Shown: positions 27,826 to 37,228, numbered from the stretch's first letter. The stretch: DNA of 64,000 bases from JAVBLU01 sp031553225 (GCA_031553225.1 JAVBLU010000020.1:1-64000), one strand, 5' to 3'. The notes: generated by a model from the letters alone, not told the origin. Program-made: numbers and translations.

Positions 27826-29136
27826 ATGAGCTTCATAACGGAGACGCGAAAAACGCCTATCGCCGGAGAGTACGCTGTCATCGTCGTTGGCGGGGGCCCT
27901 GCCGGCGTTGGTGCGGCGCTCGCCGCAGCCCGCTCGGGCCACAAAACCCTGCTGGTAGAGCAATATGGTTTTTTGGGCGGCATGTGGACGGCGGGCATGA
28001 TCAATCCACTGTTCGACTACCTCAACAAGGGCGGCATCGTGCAGGAGATCGTCGACAACATAAACGGCATGGGCATGAGTTCTAGCAGTTACACCATGTA
28101 TACCTTTGATCCTGAAGCCATGAAGCTTTTGCTCGACCGGATGATGGTGCGCGCGGGCGTCGATCTGCTCTTCCACACATACTTTTGCGAGACGCTCATA
28201 CATAACAAGACTGCGACGGGCGTTATTGTGGAAAACAAATCCGGGCGGCAGGCTTATCTGGGCAAGGTCATCATCGACTGCACGGGCGACGGCGACGTTG
28301 CCGCCCGCGCCGGCGCCGCCTGGAAGATGGGACGCGATGAGGACGGTTTGGCGCAGCCCATGACGCTCATGTTCCGCATGTCCAACATGGATTTCGTACA
28401 GGATTATGAGCGTTTTCCTCTCAGCGGCGGGGGAGAGCTATATCACCTGATGAAGCAGGCGGTAGTGCGCGAAGGGCTGAGCGACTATGTGTTCAACTAT
28501 ACCGTGCCCGCCCTGCTTCGCCTACCCGGATCGCACACGGGCGTATGCCAGCTGACGCATGTGCGTGAGCGAAATGCACTGGATGCGCGCGATCTTACCC
28601 TGTCCGAGATTGAAGGCCGCCAGCTCGTGAATGAGACGTTCACTTTTTTTAAAAAGTATCTGCCGCAGTTCAAGGATGCCCAGCTCGATCAAACCGGACC
28701 GCATATCGGCGTGCGGGAGACGCGCCGTATCACCGGTGAATACGAGATTACCCTGCAGGATATGCTCGAGGGGGCGCGGTATCCTGACGGCATCTGCATC
28801 TGTACCTTTGGCGTGGACATCCATCAGCCGGATAAGAACGGGCAGGAAGGCCAGGCGGGGCAGGAGGCGGCCGGGCCGCGCTTCATCACCCGGCCCTATC
28901 ATATTCCTTACCGCAGCCTGGTGCCGCTCGGCATCGACAACATGCTGGTGGCGGGGCGCTGTATCAGCGGGTGTTTTCACGCGCACGCCTCCTATCGCGT
29001 CACCGGCGATTGTGTTGCCATGGGGCAGGCGGCGGGAACGGCAGCCGCATGCGTCCTGGAGCGCGCCACAACCCCTCGGGCGCTGGACGGCCGCATCGTT
29101 GCCGATCGTATGAGGGCCGATGGAGCGAAGTGCTAG
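27826..29136 (+). CDS. FAD-dependent oxidoreductase, second of a tandem pair
   Basis: A 436-residue paralogue of the preceding flavoprotein, closely similar along its whole length (AVIVVGGGPAGVGAALAAAR; VEQYGFLGGMWTAGMINPLF; CTGDGDVAARAGAAWKMGRD; VAGRCISGCFHAHASYRVTG). It carries a small insertion before the C-terminal FAD contact (about 344-354, rich in Gly and Gln). The ATG at 27826 follows AGGAGGAAGAG; the frame is open upstream but without a binding site. The pair arose by duplication and may form a heterodimer or act on two related substrates. It precedes the DUF6259 gene. Confidence 0.85.
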   Translation: MSFITETRKTPIAGEYAVIVVGGGPAGVGAALAAARSGHKTLLVEQYGFLGGMWTAGMINPLFDYLNKGGIVQEIVDNINGMGMSSSSYTMYTFDPEAMKLLLDRMMVRAGVDLLFHTYFCETLIHNKTATGVIVENKSGRQAYLGKVIIDCTGDGDVAARAGAAWKMGRDEDGLAQPMTLMFRMSNMDFVQDYERFPLSGGGELYHLMKQAVVREGLSDYVFNYTVPALLRLPGSHTGVCQLTHVRERNALDARDLTLSEIEGRQLVNETFTFFKKYLPQFKDAQLDQTGPHIGVRETRRITGEYEITLQDMLEGARYPDGICICTFGVDIHQPDKNGQEGQAGQEAAGPRFITRPYHIPYRSLVPLGIDNMLVAGRCISGCFHAHASYRVTGDCVAMGQAAGTAAACVLERATTPRALDGRIVADRMRADGAKC

Positions 29137-29218
29137 CGGTATTCCTGCAGAGAAAAATGCACGGCATGCTCCGCATCCGGCGCTTTGCCGATGAACCGCG
29201 TGAAGGGAATAACATGCT

Positions 29219-31453
29219 ATGATACGCGAAACGTCTGTTTACAGGTTGGAACTTGATGATGTAAGCGGCGCTATCCGCTCGCTTCGCTTTTTAAGATCGG
29301 GACGGGAACTGATCGGCGAGGGCAACCGCGCGTTTCCGCTCTTCCTGCTGTATATGCGCGACGGTGCGGGCAACATGGTCAAGCTATCCCCCGCCGGCGT
29401 GCGGGCGCTTGATACCCAGGCGCCTGACGCCTGGATGCTGAGCTATGAATGGGTCGGCGGGCAGGAGATCAGCGTTGCTGTGCGCGTGTCATTTGACGGA
29501 AAGGATGCCATTCGCTGGCGCCTCTCGTTGGAAAACCGCACGGATCTGACTGTGGACAGCATTCACTTCCCTCACGTCGTCGTGCCCAATGACTTGGTGG
29601 GTGCCGGCGGCGATGCCGCCATCCTGTGGCCTGCCATGGAGGGCGTGCTGGTGCACGACCTGCAAATCAGGGAAAATGGCATCATTCCCTACGGTTTTGT
29701 CGGCTATCCCAGCAAAGGCTGGGAGGGTCTGTATCCCGGCCCCTGCCCTTCTCAATGCTTGGCCTATTATGGAAAAGATTGCGGCCTGTACCTGGCGGCA
29801 GAGGACACGGAATGCAGCGTTAAGGCGATTGAGTACTACGGCAAGGAGGGCGGCGTGGCGCTGGAAATTCGCTTATTTCCCGGGGCATGGGGGCGCGGCG
29901 CGCACGAGATGGGCTACCCCATGGTGATGCGCGTATTCGAGGGAGACTGGCACACTGCCGCCGACATGTACCGCGAATGGTTCCAGACATCCGCCATTGC
30001 GAAACCGCCAAAGCTGACCGATGCCGCCGATCTGCCCGCATGGCTGGACGATTCGCCCGTCACGGCTATCTACCCGATCCGCGGCCAGATGCATTTTGGC
30101 GATATGTCGGTCAACTCCGATTTTTATCCTTTTACGAAGGCGCTTGACGCCTTGCGCCGCCTGTCGCAAGCCACCGGCAGCCGGGTCATGTCGCTGCCGA
30201 TGCAGTGGGAGGGAACCGCGCCATGGGCACCGCCGTACGTTTGGCCGCCCCTGGGGGGAGAGGACGCATACCGTGCATTTGTGGATGCGCTGCACCGCGA
30301 CGACAACCTGGCAGGGCTGTATTGCAGCGGTATCGCCTGGACCAACCAAAGCAACCTGATCCCCGCGTACGAATGCCAGAGGGAGTTTGATGAGCGACAC
30401 CTCATCGATATCATGTGCGCCGCGCCCGACGGCAGTACGCCCAACTCGCTCATCTGCAACGGACCGATCCGCACCGGCTACGATATGTGCCCTGCGAACG
30501 AATTCGTTGCCCAAACCTCCACTGCGGAGCTCCGCAAGATCGTCTCCAGCGGCTGCGACTATGTGCAGTACTTTGATCAGAACCTCGGGGGGGCCGCCAG
30601 CCTTTGCTACAGCAAGGAACACGGCCATCCGCCGGCTCCGGGCCTATGGCAAAACCGAGCCATGTCCGCTTTGCTGGACGCCATGGCCGCCGTGTGCCGC
30701 GAGAATGGACGAAACGTCGTGCTGGGGTGCGAGGCCGGCGCAGCCGAACCGTATATGCGCCATCTGCGCTATAACGACCTGCGTTTTGAGATCAACTATC
30801 ACGTTGGCACGCCGGTTCCGTTCTACGCCTATGTATATCATGAATACATCAATAATTTCATGGGCAACCAAAACATGAGCTGCATGGCCATCGACATCGA
30901 GCAGTCACCCCTCAGCCTGCTCCAGCGGATCACGCATTCCTTTATCGCGGGCGATATGCTCTCGCTGGTGCTGCGCGATCACGGCGAGATTCACTGGGAT
31001 TGGTGCACGAGCTGGGAGGTGGAAAAACCCGAGCAGCGCCCAATTATCGATCTGGTGCGCAACTACAACGCTTGGCGCAAGGGCCTGGGCAAGCCATATC
31101 TGCGCTTCGGGCGGATGCTTAAGCCCGCCGTACTGGCCGGCACGTACGATATTCCCATGGTGCTGCGAAATGGCAAGCGTCTGAGCTGCCCGTCGCTGTC
31201 CACCAGCCGCTGGGCGGCTTCCGGACGTCCGGAAGGCGAGAGCGCGCAGTTCATCGCCAACTATACCCACCAGCCGCAAAGCTGCACGCTTATGGCCGAG
31301 GAAGCCTGTGCGGCCGAGTTGTTCGCCGCGCCGGACGCGAATACGGCCGTGCTGCTTGACAGGCGGGCGGGGGGATACGAGCTTACGCTGGAGCCGCTGA
31401 GCGCGGTGATGGTGAGACTTTACAAGGAAAGCCCGCTCGTACAAGCAAAGTAG
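29219..31453 (+). CDS. DUF6259 protein, putative glycoside hydrolase
   Basis: A 744-residue protein. The N-terminal 240 residues look like a beta-sandwich of the galactose-mutarotase type (VYRLELDDVSGAIRSLRF; RWRLSLENRTDLTVDSIHFP). A barrel-like central region follows, from about residue 290 to 620 (FTKALDALRRLSQ; GLYCSGIAWTN; VLGCEAGAAEPYMRH; HGEIHWDWCTSWE). A short C-terminal beta domain ends it. This order is that of DUF6259 proteins, which I recall as glycosidase-like enzymes of Bacillota. There is no signal peptide, so it probably acts inside the cell on imported oligosaccharide. Acidic residues in the strand ends are candidates for catalysis but I cannot assign them. It is the last gene of the plus-strand operon. 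Confidence 0.7.
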   Translation: MIRETSVYRLELDDVSGAIRSLRFLRSGRELIGEGNRAFPLFLLYMRDGAGNMVKLSPAGVRALDTQAPDAWMLSYEWVGGQEISVAVRVSFDGKDAIRWRLSLENRTDLTVDSIHFPHVVVPNDLVGAGGDAAILWPAMEGVLVHDLQIRENGIIPYGFVGYPSKGWEGLYPGPCPSQCLAYYGKDCGLYLAAEDTECSVKAIEYYGKEGGVALEIRLFPGAWGRGAHEMGYPMVMRVFEGDWHTAADMYREWFQTSAIAKPPKLTDAADLPAWLDDSPVTAIYPIRGQMHFGDMSVNSDFYPFTKALDALRRLSQATGSRVMSLPMQWEGTAPWAPPYVWPPLGGEDAYRAFVDALHRDDNLAGLYCSGIAWTNQSNLIPAYECQREFDERHLIDIMCAAPDGSTPNSLICNGPIRTGYDMCPANEFVAQTSTAELRKIVSSGCDYVQYFDQNLGGAASLCYSKEHGHPPAPGLWQNRAMSALLDAMAAVCRENGRNVVLGCEAGAAEPYMRHLRYNDLRFEINYHVGTPVPFYAYVYHEYINNFMGNQNMSCMAIDIEQSPLSLLQRITHSFIAGDMLSLVLRDHGEIHWDWCTSWEVEKPEQRPIIDLVRNYNAWRKGLGKPYLRFGRMLKPAVLAGTYDIPMVLRNGKRLSCPSLSTSRWAASGRPEGESAQFIANYTHQPQSCTLMAEEACAAELFAAPDANTAVLLDRRAGGYELTLEPLSAVMVRLYKESPLVQAK

Positions 31454-31633
31454 CGCTTCCTGGGGCTTGCGCTGGAAACCACGCTGCGGCCTGCGACCGG
31501 CCTGCCGGGCGCGGGCTTGCTGCACAGCGCGCGGCCGCAGGGCGACAAGCGTTTGATACGTCGTTTGCACCAAGGACGAATGAGAGTTCAATGAACGAGG
31601 CAGAGAAGAGAATCCGCCCGCGTGGTTCTGCGC

Positions 31634-32917
31634 TTACCGAATATGGACGACCACGCGCCTGTAAAGCGTTACATGCGGCTCATCCTTGGTGCGCACCTCC
31701 AAGATGATGTGCGCGGTGGCGGGCCCGCAGGAGCCCCCGCACGGAAAACGAACGGTGCAGGTCTGCGACTCCTGGTCCTTCAACAGAGCCCGGCCCCGAT
31801 AGGTGCCCGGTTCGGGATAGTAGCGCCAGTGAAAGCGGAGCGGCGTGCCGCTTGGATGGGATGCCTCGCAGGCGAGGACGAGGTCGGCGCCATACGCTGC
31901 GGTGCGCGCGTTTCCGCCCAGGAGATGGACGGTTGGGTAACGCGCGCCTTCTCCGGGCGCCTGAACGCACCAATTCATTCGCGCGGCAAAATCGGCTTGA
32001 AAATCCGGGCGGTGGCGGTAAACGCTCGCCCATTCATCGCGCGCCTCTCCCACGGAATCGCACGCGTCGGTGAACACATTGGTTCCGGGCACGCGCTCAA
32101 AGCGTCCGCCCCAGCCGCCCTGATCGGGGTGCTCGGGGTCGGAAAGCCCGTTGGGGATTAGGTGAAGGAAAGAGGGCGTGTCGCCCTCTTTGAGCCCCTT
32201 CGTCGGCCCCAGAAAGTCGCCGAACGCGTCTCCGCCGTCGTATATGGGATAGGCATCGGAAAGCGCGCCCCGCCCCTTAATGGCCTTTTCAAGCCACTCT
32301 GGCGCGCACGTGACGGTGTCGCCCAGCCGGTACATACCTCTGTAGGCGTGGCGGGCAATGATGTAGAATACCTCCGGGCAAGCGTCGCGTATCCAAGGCC
32401 CGCTGTTGTCGTACTGGTCGCCGATGGCGTACACGCGCAGTTTGGCGGCAAACCGTTTGTACTCCGCCTCCGGCCTGGAGGCGCGCACGCGCCACAGCGC
32501 CTGCGCCAGTTCCGTCACGCCACCCCAGGCTGCAATCCACAGGGGGCGCTCGCTCGCATCCGTTCTGTCAATGATCAGCGCCGAGCCTTGGGTATCCTTG
32601 CCTTCGCCCACCTCGTCCAGCCCAGGGCGCGCGCTCCCCGCGGCGCACATGCGCCGCAGCTCTTCGGTGCGCGGATACCGCGGATCGTGTGCCGCAAGGC
32701 TGTCGCGTACCGCACCGAATGCATCCACCACCGCGTGCAGGTACTCCGGGTTAACCCCGCCCGTGTGGGGCGTATATGTTGCCACAAGCCCTTCGAGCCG
32801 AATGTCGTTGGCGTACAGCATAAGCCGCACCAGCGACTGCGTATCGTCCGGCTCGCCTTTGCTTGCCGTCAATGTACTGATGTCCGTCAGCACGAGCAAC
32901 CTGACCCTATCGTTCAT
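31634..32917 (-). CDS. DUF1593 family, nucleoside-hydrolase-like protein
   Basis: A 427-residue protein. The first 300 residues follow the nucleoside-hydrolase-like fold of DUF1593: RLLVLTDISTLTASKGEPDD, a D-x-x-x-x-DD-type calcium site near the N terminus, LWIAAWGGVTELAQALW, and VYAIGDQYDNSGPWI. The last 100 residues resemble an Ig-like domain (CEASHPSGTPLRFHWRYYPE). No signal peptide is present. DUF1593 proteins often accompany plant- or host-glycan loci; whether they cleave N-ribosides or glycosides is not settled. The ATG at 32917 lies seven bases after GGAGG; a GTG at 32923 is too close to the site. It lies 150 bases downstream of the GH106-like gene on the same strand. Confidence 0.8.
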   Translation of the reverse strand: MNDRVRLLVLTDISTLTASKGEPDDTQSLVRLMLYANDIRLEGLVATYTPHTGGVNPEYLHAVVDAFGAVRDSLAAHDPRYPRTEELRRMCAAGSARPGLDEVGEGKDTQGSALIIDRTDASERPLWIAAWGGVTELAQALWRVRASRPEAEYKRFAAKLRVYAIGDQYDNSGPWIRDACPEVFYIIARHAYRGMYRLGDTVTCAPEWLEKAIKGRGALSDAYPIYDGGDAFGDFLGPTKGLKEGDTPSFLHLIPNGLSDPEHPDQGGWGGRFERVPGTNVFTDACDSVGEARDEWASVYRHRPDFQADFAARMNWCVQAPGEGARYPTVHLLGGNARTAAYGADLVLACEASHPSGTPLRFHWRYYPEPGTYRGRALLKDQESQTCTVRFPCGGSCGPATAHIILEVRTKDEPHVTLYRRVVVHIR

Positions 32918-33067
32918 GTGCACACCTCCGCCAGTATGGTATAATAGCCGCCGTATGCGCCGGATATCACGAGGGCTGCCGAGCCGTAACGCCGCGCGTT
33001 TCGGCTTGCTTCACCCGTGCGCCTTGACCGCAGCATATGATGGTTTCGCGTGCTCATCCCGTCGCTC

Positions 33068-35308
33068 TCAGTAAATCTCGATGCAGCCCATGATGCCCGC
33101 GGGAACGGGCGTGCCGTACGTATTGGCCTTGCTCTCCCGCACATGCACAATCAGGCTATTTTTTCCCGCTTTTACAGGGATGTCGAGCGCGTGTGGTTTC
33201 CAGAGCGTCGCCCCGGCGTACACCCCGTTGACGTCCACCTCCGCCAGATCGCGCACGTCGCCCAGGTTAAGCCATGCGATGCCGTCGTCCGGCCAGTCGA
33301 AGGATATTGCGTAGGTCAGCACGCCTTCCCGGCGGGAAACAGGCGTGGGTTTGGGCAAGCGCAGGCCGCCGGAAACCGCCACCACCAGCGATTCGCGGCG
33401 GCCCAGCGCGAAAGGCACCAGCGTTCTGCCGCCATCACGAGCGAAGCGGGCTGGGGCGACGACTGCGCGGAACGCATCCCAAAGCTCGGGCCGGCCGTTG
33501 AGCGCAATGTCGAGCGTAGCGGCCAGGGCTGCATCGCCTTCATTGACCAGCAGGATGAGGTGGACGCCGTCCAGGGCAACATGCGTCATGCGCAAGTCCC
33601 TTTGCGCGGGCGCTACGCGAACCGCGGGGGAAACGCAGGAGAGCGCGGCGGCGGCGACTTCATCAGGGGTCAACCCGCCGACTTTTATCACCGTGCCTCC
33701 GCCGTTCACAAATGGCTCGAGCGCTTGCACAACATCGGATTCGAGGAGCGTTTCGTCCTCCACCAGAAGCGCGCGGTACGCCTGATTTTCAATACGGATA
33801 AAGCCGCTATCCATTGTAGCGGCAAACAGCGCCGAGCGGCAGAGGTAATTGAACTCGATTTGCCGCTCGTAGAGCGCACGCACGGACTCGTGCGGCAGAT
33901 GCTCGTCGCTGGTCAACACGGCGAGCTGCGTCTGGTTGACGCCCGTCATGAGCATGCTCATGCGCTTAATGTAGTCAGCGACCTGCTTGTAGTGCGGCCA
34001 CCAGATGTTGCCCGGGCCCACGTCGGGCGGGCGCTCTGCATACTGCATTTCGGTGCGCAGCGAGTAGTAAAACGCATGAGGGATGATGAGATTGCATCCG
34101 CGCACGAACAGATGGTCGAGATACCACTTGATATCGTCCGGAGGCAGCGACCAGTGGTTGCCGCCCGGCCCGCAGCAGCCGAATACCTCGCTGGCGTTGC
34201 GCGGGCGTCCCAGGTGCCGCGCGGCGTCGGAGGCGCACTTGGCGGCCGTGGAATGCACGCCGCTTACGCCCAGGTCGCTCTCCGGCGCAACCCAGCGCCA
34301 TACGATGTCTTGCCCGGGGATTTGAAAAAAGGACAGAAGGCCAATGTCCTCGCTGGATTCCGGGTGCCCCGTGAGCGCGATGCCATGTGACGCGCACCAT
34401 CGGGAGAGCGGCGCATAAAACGTGCGGTTCATGCGCTTGTACACCGCGCGCTGATAGTCGCGTCGGATTCCTTCCGTCGCCGTTCCCGCATTAAGGAAGA
34501 GCGCGGGCAGGTCGGCAAGCGAAAGGCCCGACGCTTCGTACTCCTGCGCGAATCCTGGCGTCCAAGGGAACATTGTATGCTCTCGGCGTCCGCGCCCCAT
34601 GATGTTGGGTTCGTCGGTGAACATGGCGATGACGGTGGAGCCGAAGTACTCCTTGAGGTGCCGGTGGTATTTGTCGTGCGTTAGCCGGATGAAGCACGCG
34701 ATGGCGTCCTCATTCAAAAGATCGGTGGATGGGGGCGCGTCGGGTTCGCCGTCGTCCTGGCCCGGGTGGATACCCCGGATGGTGCCGTGTGTGTACCCCA
34801 TGACTATGGCTACGACCGTCTCCTTCCCGCAGGCGTCTCTGGCGTCTTTAATCACGCGCGCGCTGGAGCGGTCGTACGCGTTATCACCCGCCATGCGAAG
34901 CGCGACCAGTGCGATGGGTTCGTCACTCGGGTCCAACATGAGCTTGCCGTCCTCAAGAAATGCCAGCCTTATGCCCCGCGAGGCAAATGCCGCGTTCTCG
35001 GCGACGACCCGACCGCATGCCGAGCCCGAGGGGTACATCCCCTCATCATAGAGGATGACGCGCATATCCAGCGCCTTGGCCTCCGCCACCGCCACGCGCA
35101 CCAGCACAAAGTATTCGTCCGACAGGTAGGGCGTTTCGCGCGGGATGCCCATGCGCGGGTGGATGATGAAACCGTCGATCCCCTTGTTCTTGAAATCATG
35201 GATCTGCCGGACGATTTCGTCTCTTTCCAGCGCGTCGTTCCAGAACCAGAACGGAAAAGGCGTGTACGCCGCTTCGGGGCTCAGGAAGTGCTGCTTCAGC
35301 GACTGCAT
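33068..35308 (-). CDS. GH106-like glycosyl hydrolase (alpha-L-rhamnosidase type)
   Basis: A 746-residue protein. The opening FPFWFWNDALERDEIVRQIHDF, then GFIIHPRMGIPRETPYLSDE and ILYDEGMYPSGSA, match the GH106 and related barrels. IAMFTDEPNIMGRGR contains a likely catalytic acid. TGHPESSEDIGL and PHAFYYSLRTEMQYAERPPDVG follow. The C-terminal 150 residues form a carbohydrate-binding-type sandwich (WLNLGDVRDLAEVDVNGVYA; LDIPVKAGKNSLIVHV). No signal peptide, so it is intracellular. GH106 includes alpha-L-rhamnosidases, but the sequence is distant enough that the sugar is uncertain. The ATG at 35308 lies seven bases after GGGAGG; the ATG at 35314 is too close. A clear promoter precedes it. Confidence 0.82.
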   Translation of the reverse strand: MQSLKQHFLSPEAAYTPFPFWFWNDALERDEIVRQIHDFKNKGIDGFIIHPRMGIPRETPYLSDEYFVLVRVAVAEAKALDMRVILYDEGMYPSGSACGRVVAENAAFASRGIRLAFLEDGKLMLDPSDEPIALVALRMAGDNAYDRSSARVIKDARDACGKETVVAIVMGYTHGTIRGIHPGQDDGEPDAPPSTDLLNEDAIACFIRLTHDKYHRHLKEYFGSTVIAMFTDEPNIMGRGRREHTMFPWTPGFAQEYEASGLSLADLPALFLNAGTATEGIRRDYQRAVYKRMNRTFYAPLSRWCASHGIALTGHPESSEDIGLLSFFQIPGQDIVWRWVAPESDLGVSGVHSTAAKCASDAARHLGRPRNASEVFGCCGPGGNHWSLPPDDIKWYLDHLFVRGCNLIIPHAFYYSLRTEMQYAERPPDVGPGNIWWPHYKQVADYIKRMSMLMTGVNQTQLAVLTSDEHLPHESVRALYERQIEFNYLCRSALFAATMDSGFIRIENQAYRALLVEDETLLESDVVQALEPFVNGGGTVIKVGGLTPDEVAAAALSCVSPAVRVAPAQRDLRMTHVALDGVHLILLVNEGDAALAATLDIALNGRPELWDAFRAVVAPARFARDGGRTLVPFALGRRESLVVAVSGGLRLPKPTPVSRREGVLTYAISFDWPDDGIAWLNLGDVRDLAEVDVNGVYAGATLWKPHALDIPVKAGKNSLIVHVRESKANTYGTPVPAGIMGCIEIY

Positions 35309-35328
35309 GGACATTCCTCCCGATGCTC

Positions 35329-35357
35329 ATTGTAGACCCAAAGGCGTGCCGGGACAA
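35329..35357 (-). promoter_or_regulatory. promoter of the GH106-like gene
   Basis: On the minus strand: TTGTCC at 35357-35352, 17 bases, TACAAT at 35334-35329. The start codon at 35308 is about 20 bases downstream, so the leader is short but still includes GGGAGG. Confidence 0.75.
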
Positions 35358-35630
35358 GCCTGCGGGCGCAGGAGGGGAAGATGACGCTATCCGCGCCAAA
35401 GGCGCAACCGCTGCGGCGTGCGCGCCTGATGGCAAACCCGCCGAGGCCGCCGTGGGCTTGCGCGCCGGGCACCCCATGAGCATGGCGGGCATGCCCGTTC
35501 CACAACCGCACGGAGAACCGCGGAGCGGGTGGTGGAGCGCTGGCTAACGCGCGGCAGCTTTCCGTAGAAGCGCTGTGCTGGGAGTTCGGGACGCATAAAA
35601 TATGCGCACAGCGGACGTTCTCTACGGCCA

Positions 35631-35663
35631 AAGCCGCCCGACGAGCATGTCGCCGGGCGGCTT
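35631..35663 (-). terminator. hairpin after the acetyltransferase gene
   Basis: A 10-bp stem, AAGCCGCCCG against CGGGCGGCTT, extended by partial pairing in the loop. It lies 35 bases past the stop of the minus-strand acetyltransferase. Confidence 0.6.
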
Positions 35664-35697
35664 GTTTGCCTGAAGACGCGCAATGCCAAGGCTGCGT

Positions 35698-36219
35698 TTA
35701 TTCGCCGTGATCTTCTTCGGTTTCGCCATGGCCGCAGCTTGAGCAGCCTTCGCACCCGCCGCCGCAGCCGCCGAAGAGCGATTCCAGAACGAAGGACGGC
35801 GCGCCCATGAGCACGTGCGGTACGCCCTCTTCCTGATACTCATCGCCCAGCACGATGAAGCCGTAGCGCTCATAGAAGGGCTGAACGCGCTTTTGCGCGC
35901 CCAAGCGCACCTCCTGCGCATCCAGCTGCAGCGCACGGTCGATGAGCAGGCGCATGACCAAATCGCCGACGCCCTCGCCCCGCCGGTCCTTTGCCACGCA
36001 AATGCGGCCGACGTGCATTACGCCCGGTTCTTCGGCAAAGATGCGCGCCGTCGCCACGGGCCGTTCGTCCTCGGTGATGTAGAGGTGCCAAGAGATTTCG
36101 TCCTTGTCGTCGCGCTCCGCAGCTTCGCTGAAGCCCTGCTCCTTCACGAACACGTCCATGCGCAGCTGCATGGGGCCGCTGATGTCGCCCGTGCCGGGAA
36201 TCCAAGATCCTTGTAGCAT
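35698..36219 (-). CDS. GNAT acetyltransferase (ElaA-like) with Cys/His-rich tail
   Basis: A 173-residue protein. Residues 1-145 are a compact GNAT domain: MQLRMDVFVKEQGFSE, then the acetyl-CoA signature VGRICVAKDRRGEGVGDLVM, and GAQKRVQPFYERYGFIVLGD. The ElaA-like order (receiver strand FVKEQ, close YERYGF) is clear. The last 28 residues, GGCGGGCEGCSSCGHGE and an acidic end, are not part of the fold. They hold four Cys and two His, as in metal-binding tails. The ATG overlaps the stop of the DUF4380-like gene by one base (TAATG), so translation is coupled. The substrate is unknown. Confidence 0.85.
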   Translation of the reverse strand: MLQGSWIPGTGDISGPMQLRMDVFVKEQGFSEAAERDDKDEISWHLYITEDERPVATARIFAEEPGVMHVGRICVAKDRRGEGVGDLVMRLLIDRALQLDAQEVRLGAQKRVQPFYERYGFIVLGDEYQEEGVPHVLMGAPSFVLESLFGGCGGGCEGCSSCGHGETEEDHGE

Positions 36220-37124
36220 TATTTGTACACGCGTCCTTTTAGGGCGGCCTCAATAGCCGCTTCGTTGTTCTGCGGGCGCTGTACGCCTCCAAACAGCTCC
36301 CACTTTTCCAGGTGGTCGATTTTGCCGCCGGGCTGTAGCTGGGTTAGAGGGGAGAGGGTCTCCATCTCGGTCATGAAATCGTTCGTATAGGTCTCAAACG
36401 ACACGCCGAAATCCGGATAAGGCCCCTCGGGCTTGTGCGCATAGTGCTTGACGAAGAGCTGATCATGGTTGAACATAGCGGCCCAGCCATCCTCGTTCGT
36501 GGAGCCGAACTTGAAGGGGGAGGAGCAGGCGTTGTCCTGATGCAGCACGATATAGCGGTCGCCCCAGGTAACGCGCGGGTCGTTCATGCGTGTGTAGGGC
36601 CACAGAGCCAGCACGCGGTTGCCCAAAAGGCCCGTGTCACGGCGGGTTTGCGGCACGACCTCCATTCCGCCGGGCGCAAGCACCGTAAGCGCCCAGGCCG
36701 AACACTCTACAGTCCAGGGCCCCTCGTTCACCAGGCGGTGGTGCAGGTGCACCTTGGCCTCGTCCGCTGAGAGCACCACCTCAATCTCCTTGCGCAGCTG
36801 CGTCCAGGGCTCGGTGGCCTGCGAAAGCTTCACACCGCCGGGGATTTCCGTCCAGGTAATGGGCGAATTGTCCGGGCTGTAGCTGCGGGGCATGCTCTCG
36901 GGCGAGTGCCACAGGCGGTGCCCGCCGAAGATGCGCCATTCATCACCGCCGGTTTGCCCCATCTGGTCGGATTTCTCGCACATCATATTAGGCTTGCCAA
37001 GCATGGAAAAGCGAATGATGCGGGGCCCAACGTCGGTGGTCATAATGAGCTCGCATACATCATTGGCCAGCCGCAGGCAATTGAGCCAGCCCCCGTATGG
37101 AACCTTCGTCAGCGTGACGGGCAT
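36219..37124 (-). CDS. DUF4380-like protein, galactose-mutarotase-like fold
   Basis: A 301-residue protein. The opening VPYGGWLNCLRLANDVCELI and TTDVGPRIIRFSMLGKPN resemble DUF4380 proteins and the first strands of aldose-1-epimerase. GGHRLWHSPESMPRSYSPDN and a mid-protein HLHHRLVNEGPWTVECSAWA support a beta-sandwich of this type. No signal peptide was seen. It may bind or epimerise a sugar, but the catalytic His and Glu of true mutarotases cannot be assigned with confidence. The ATG at 37124 follows GGGGAGG by seven bases; the frame is open to 37220. It forms a two-gene coupled unit with the acetyltransferase. Confidence 0.65.
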   Translation of the reverse strand: MPVTLTKVPYGGWLNCLRLANDVCELIMTTDVGPRIIRFSMLGKPNMMCEKSDQMGQTGGDEWRIFGGHRLWHSPESMPRSYSPDNSPITWTEIPGGVKLSQATEPWTQLRKEIEVVLSADEAKVHLHHRLVNEGPWTVECSAWALTVLAPGGMEVVPQTRRDTGLLGNRVLALWPYTRMNDPRVTWGDRYIVLHQDNACSSPFKFGSTNEDGWAAMFNHDQLFVKHYAHKPEGPYPDFGVSFETYTNDFMTEMETLSPLTQLQPGGKIDHLEKWELFGGVQRPQNNEAAIEAALKGRVYK

Positions 37125-37228
37125 GACATTACCTCCCCATTTTTCAAACAGTTGTAGCCATTGTACACCCTTTGCCCGCCTAAAGGAAGGCCGCGCGAAA
37201 AGATTCCCGTAAAAAGCCACAATCTTCC

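Larger units (their letters stand above)
35309..35697. other. intergenic between GH106-like and acetyltransferase genes
   Basis: Holds the GH106-like promoter at 35329-35357 and a hairpin at 35631-35663. The stretch 35360-35630 is G+C-rich and open in several frames but shows no ribosome binding site or familiar product. Confidence 0.5.

Noticed and set aside
33050..34390. A 446-codon plus-strand frame opposite the GH106-like gene
   Set aside because: It is covered by a supported gene on the other strand and shows no domain.
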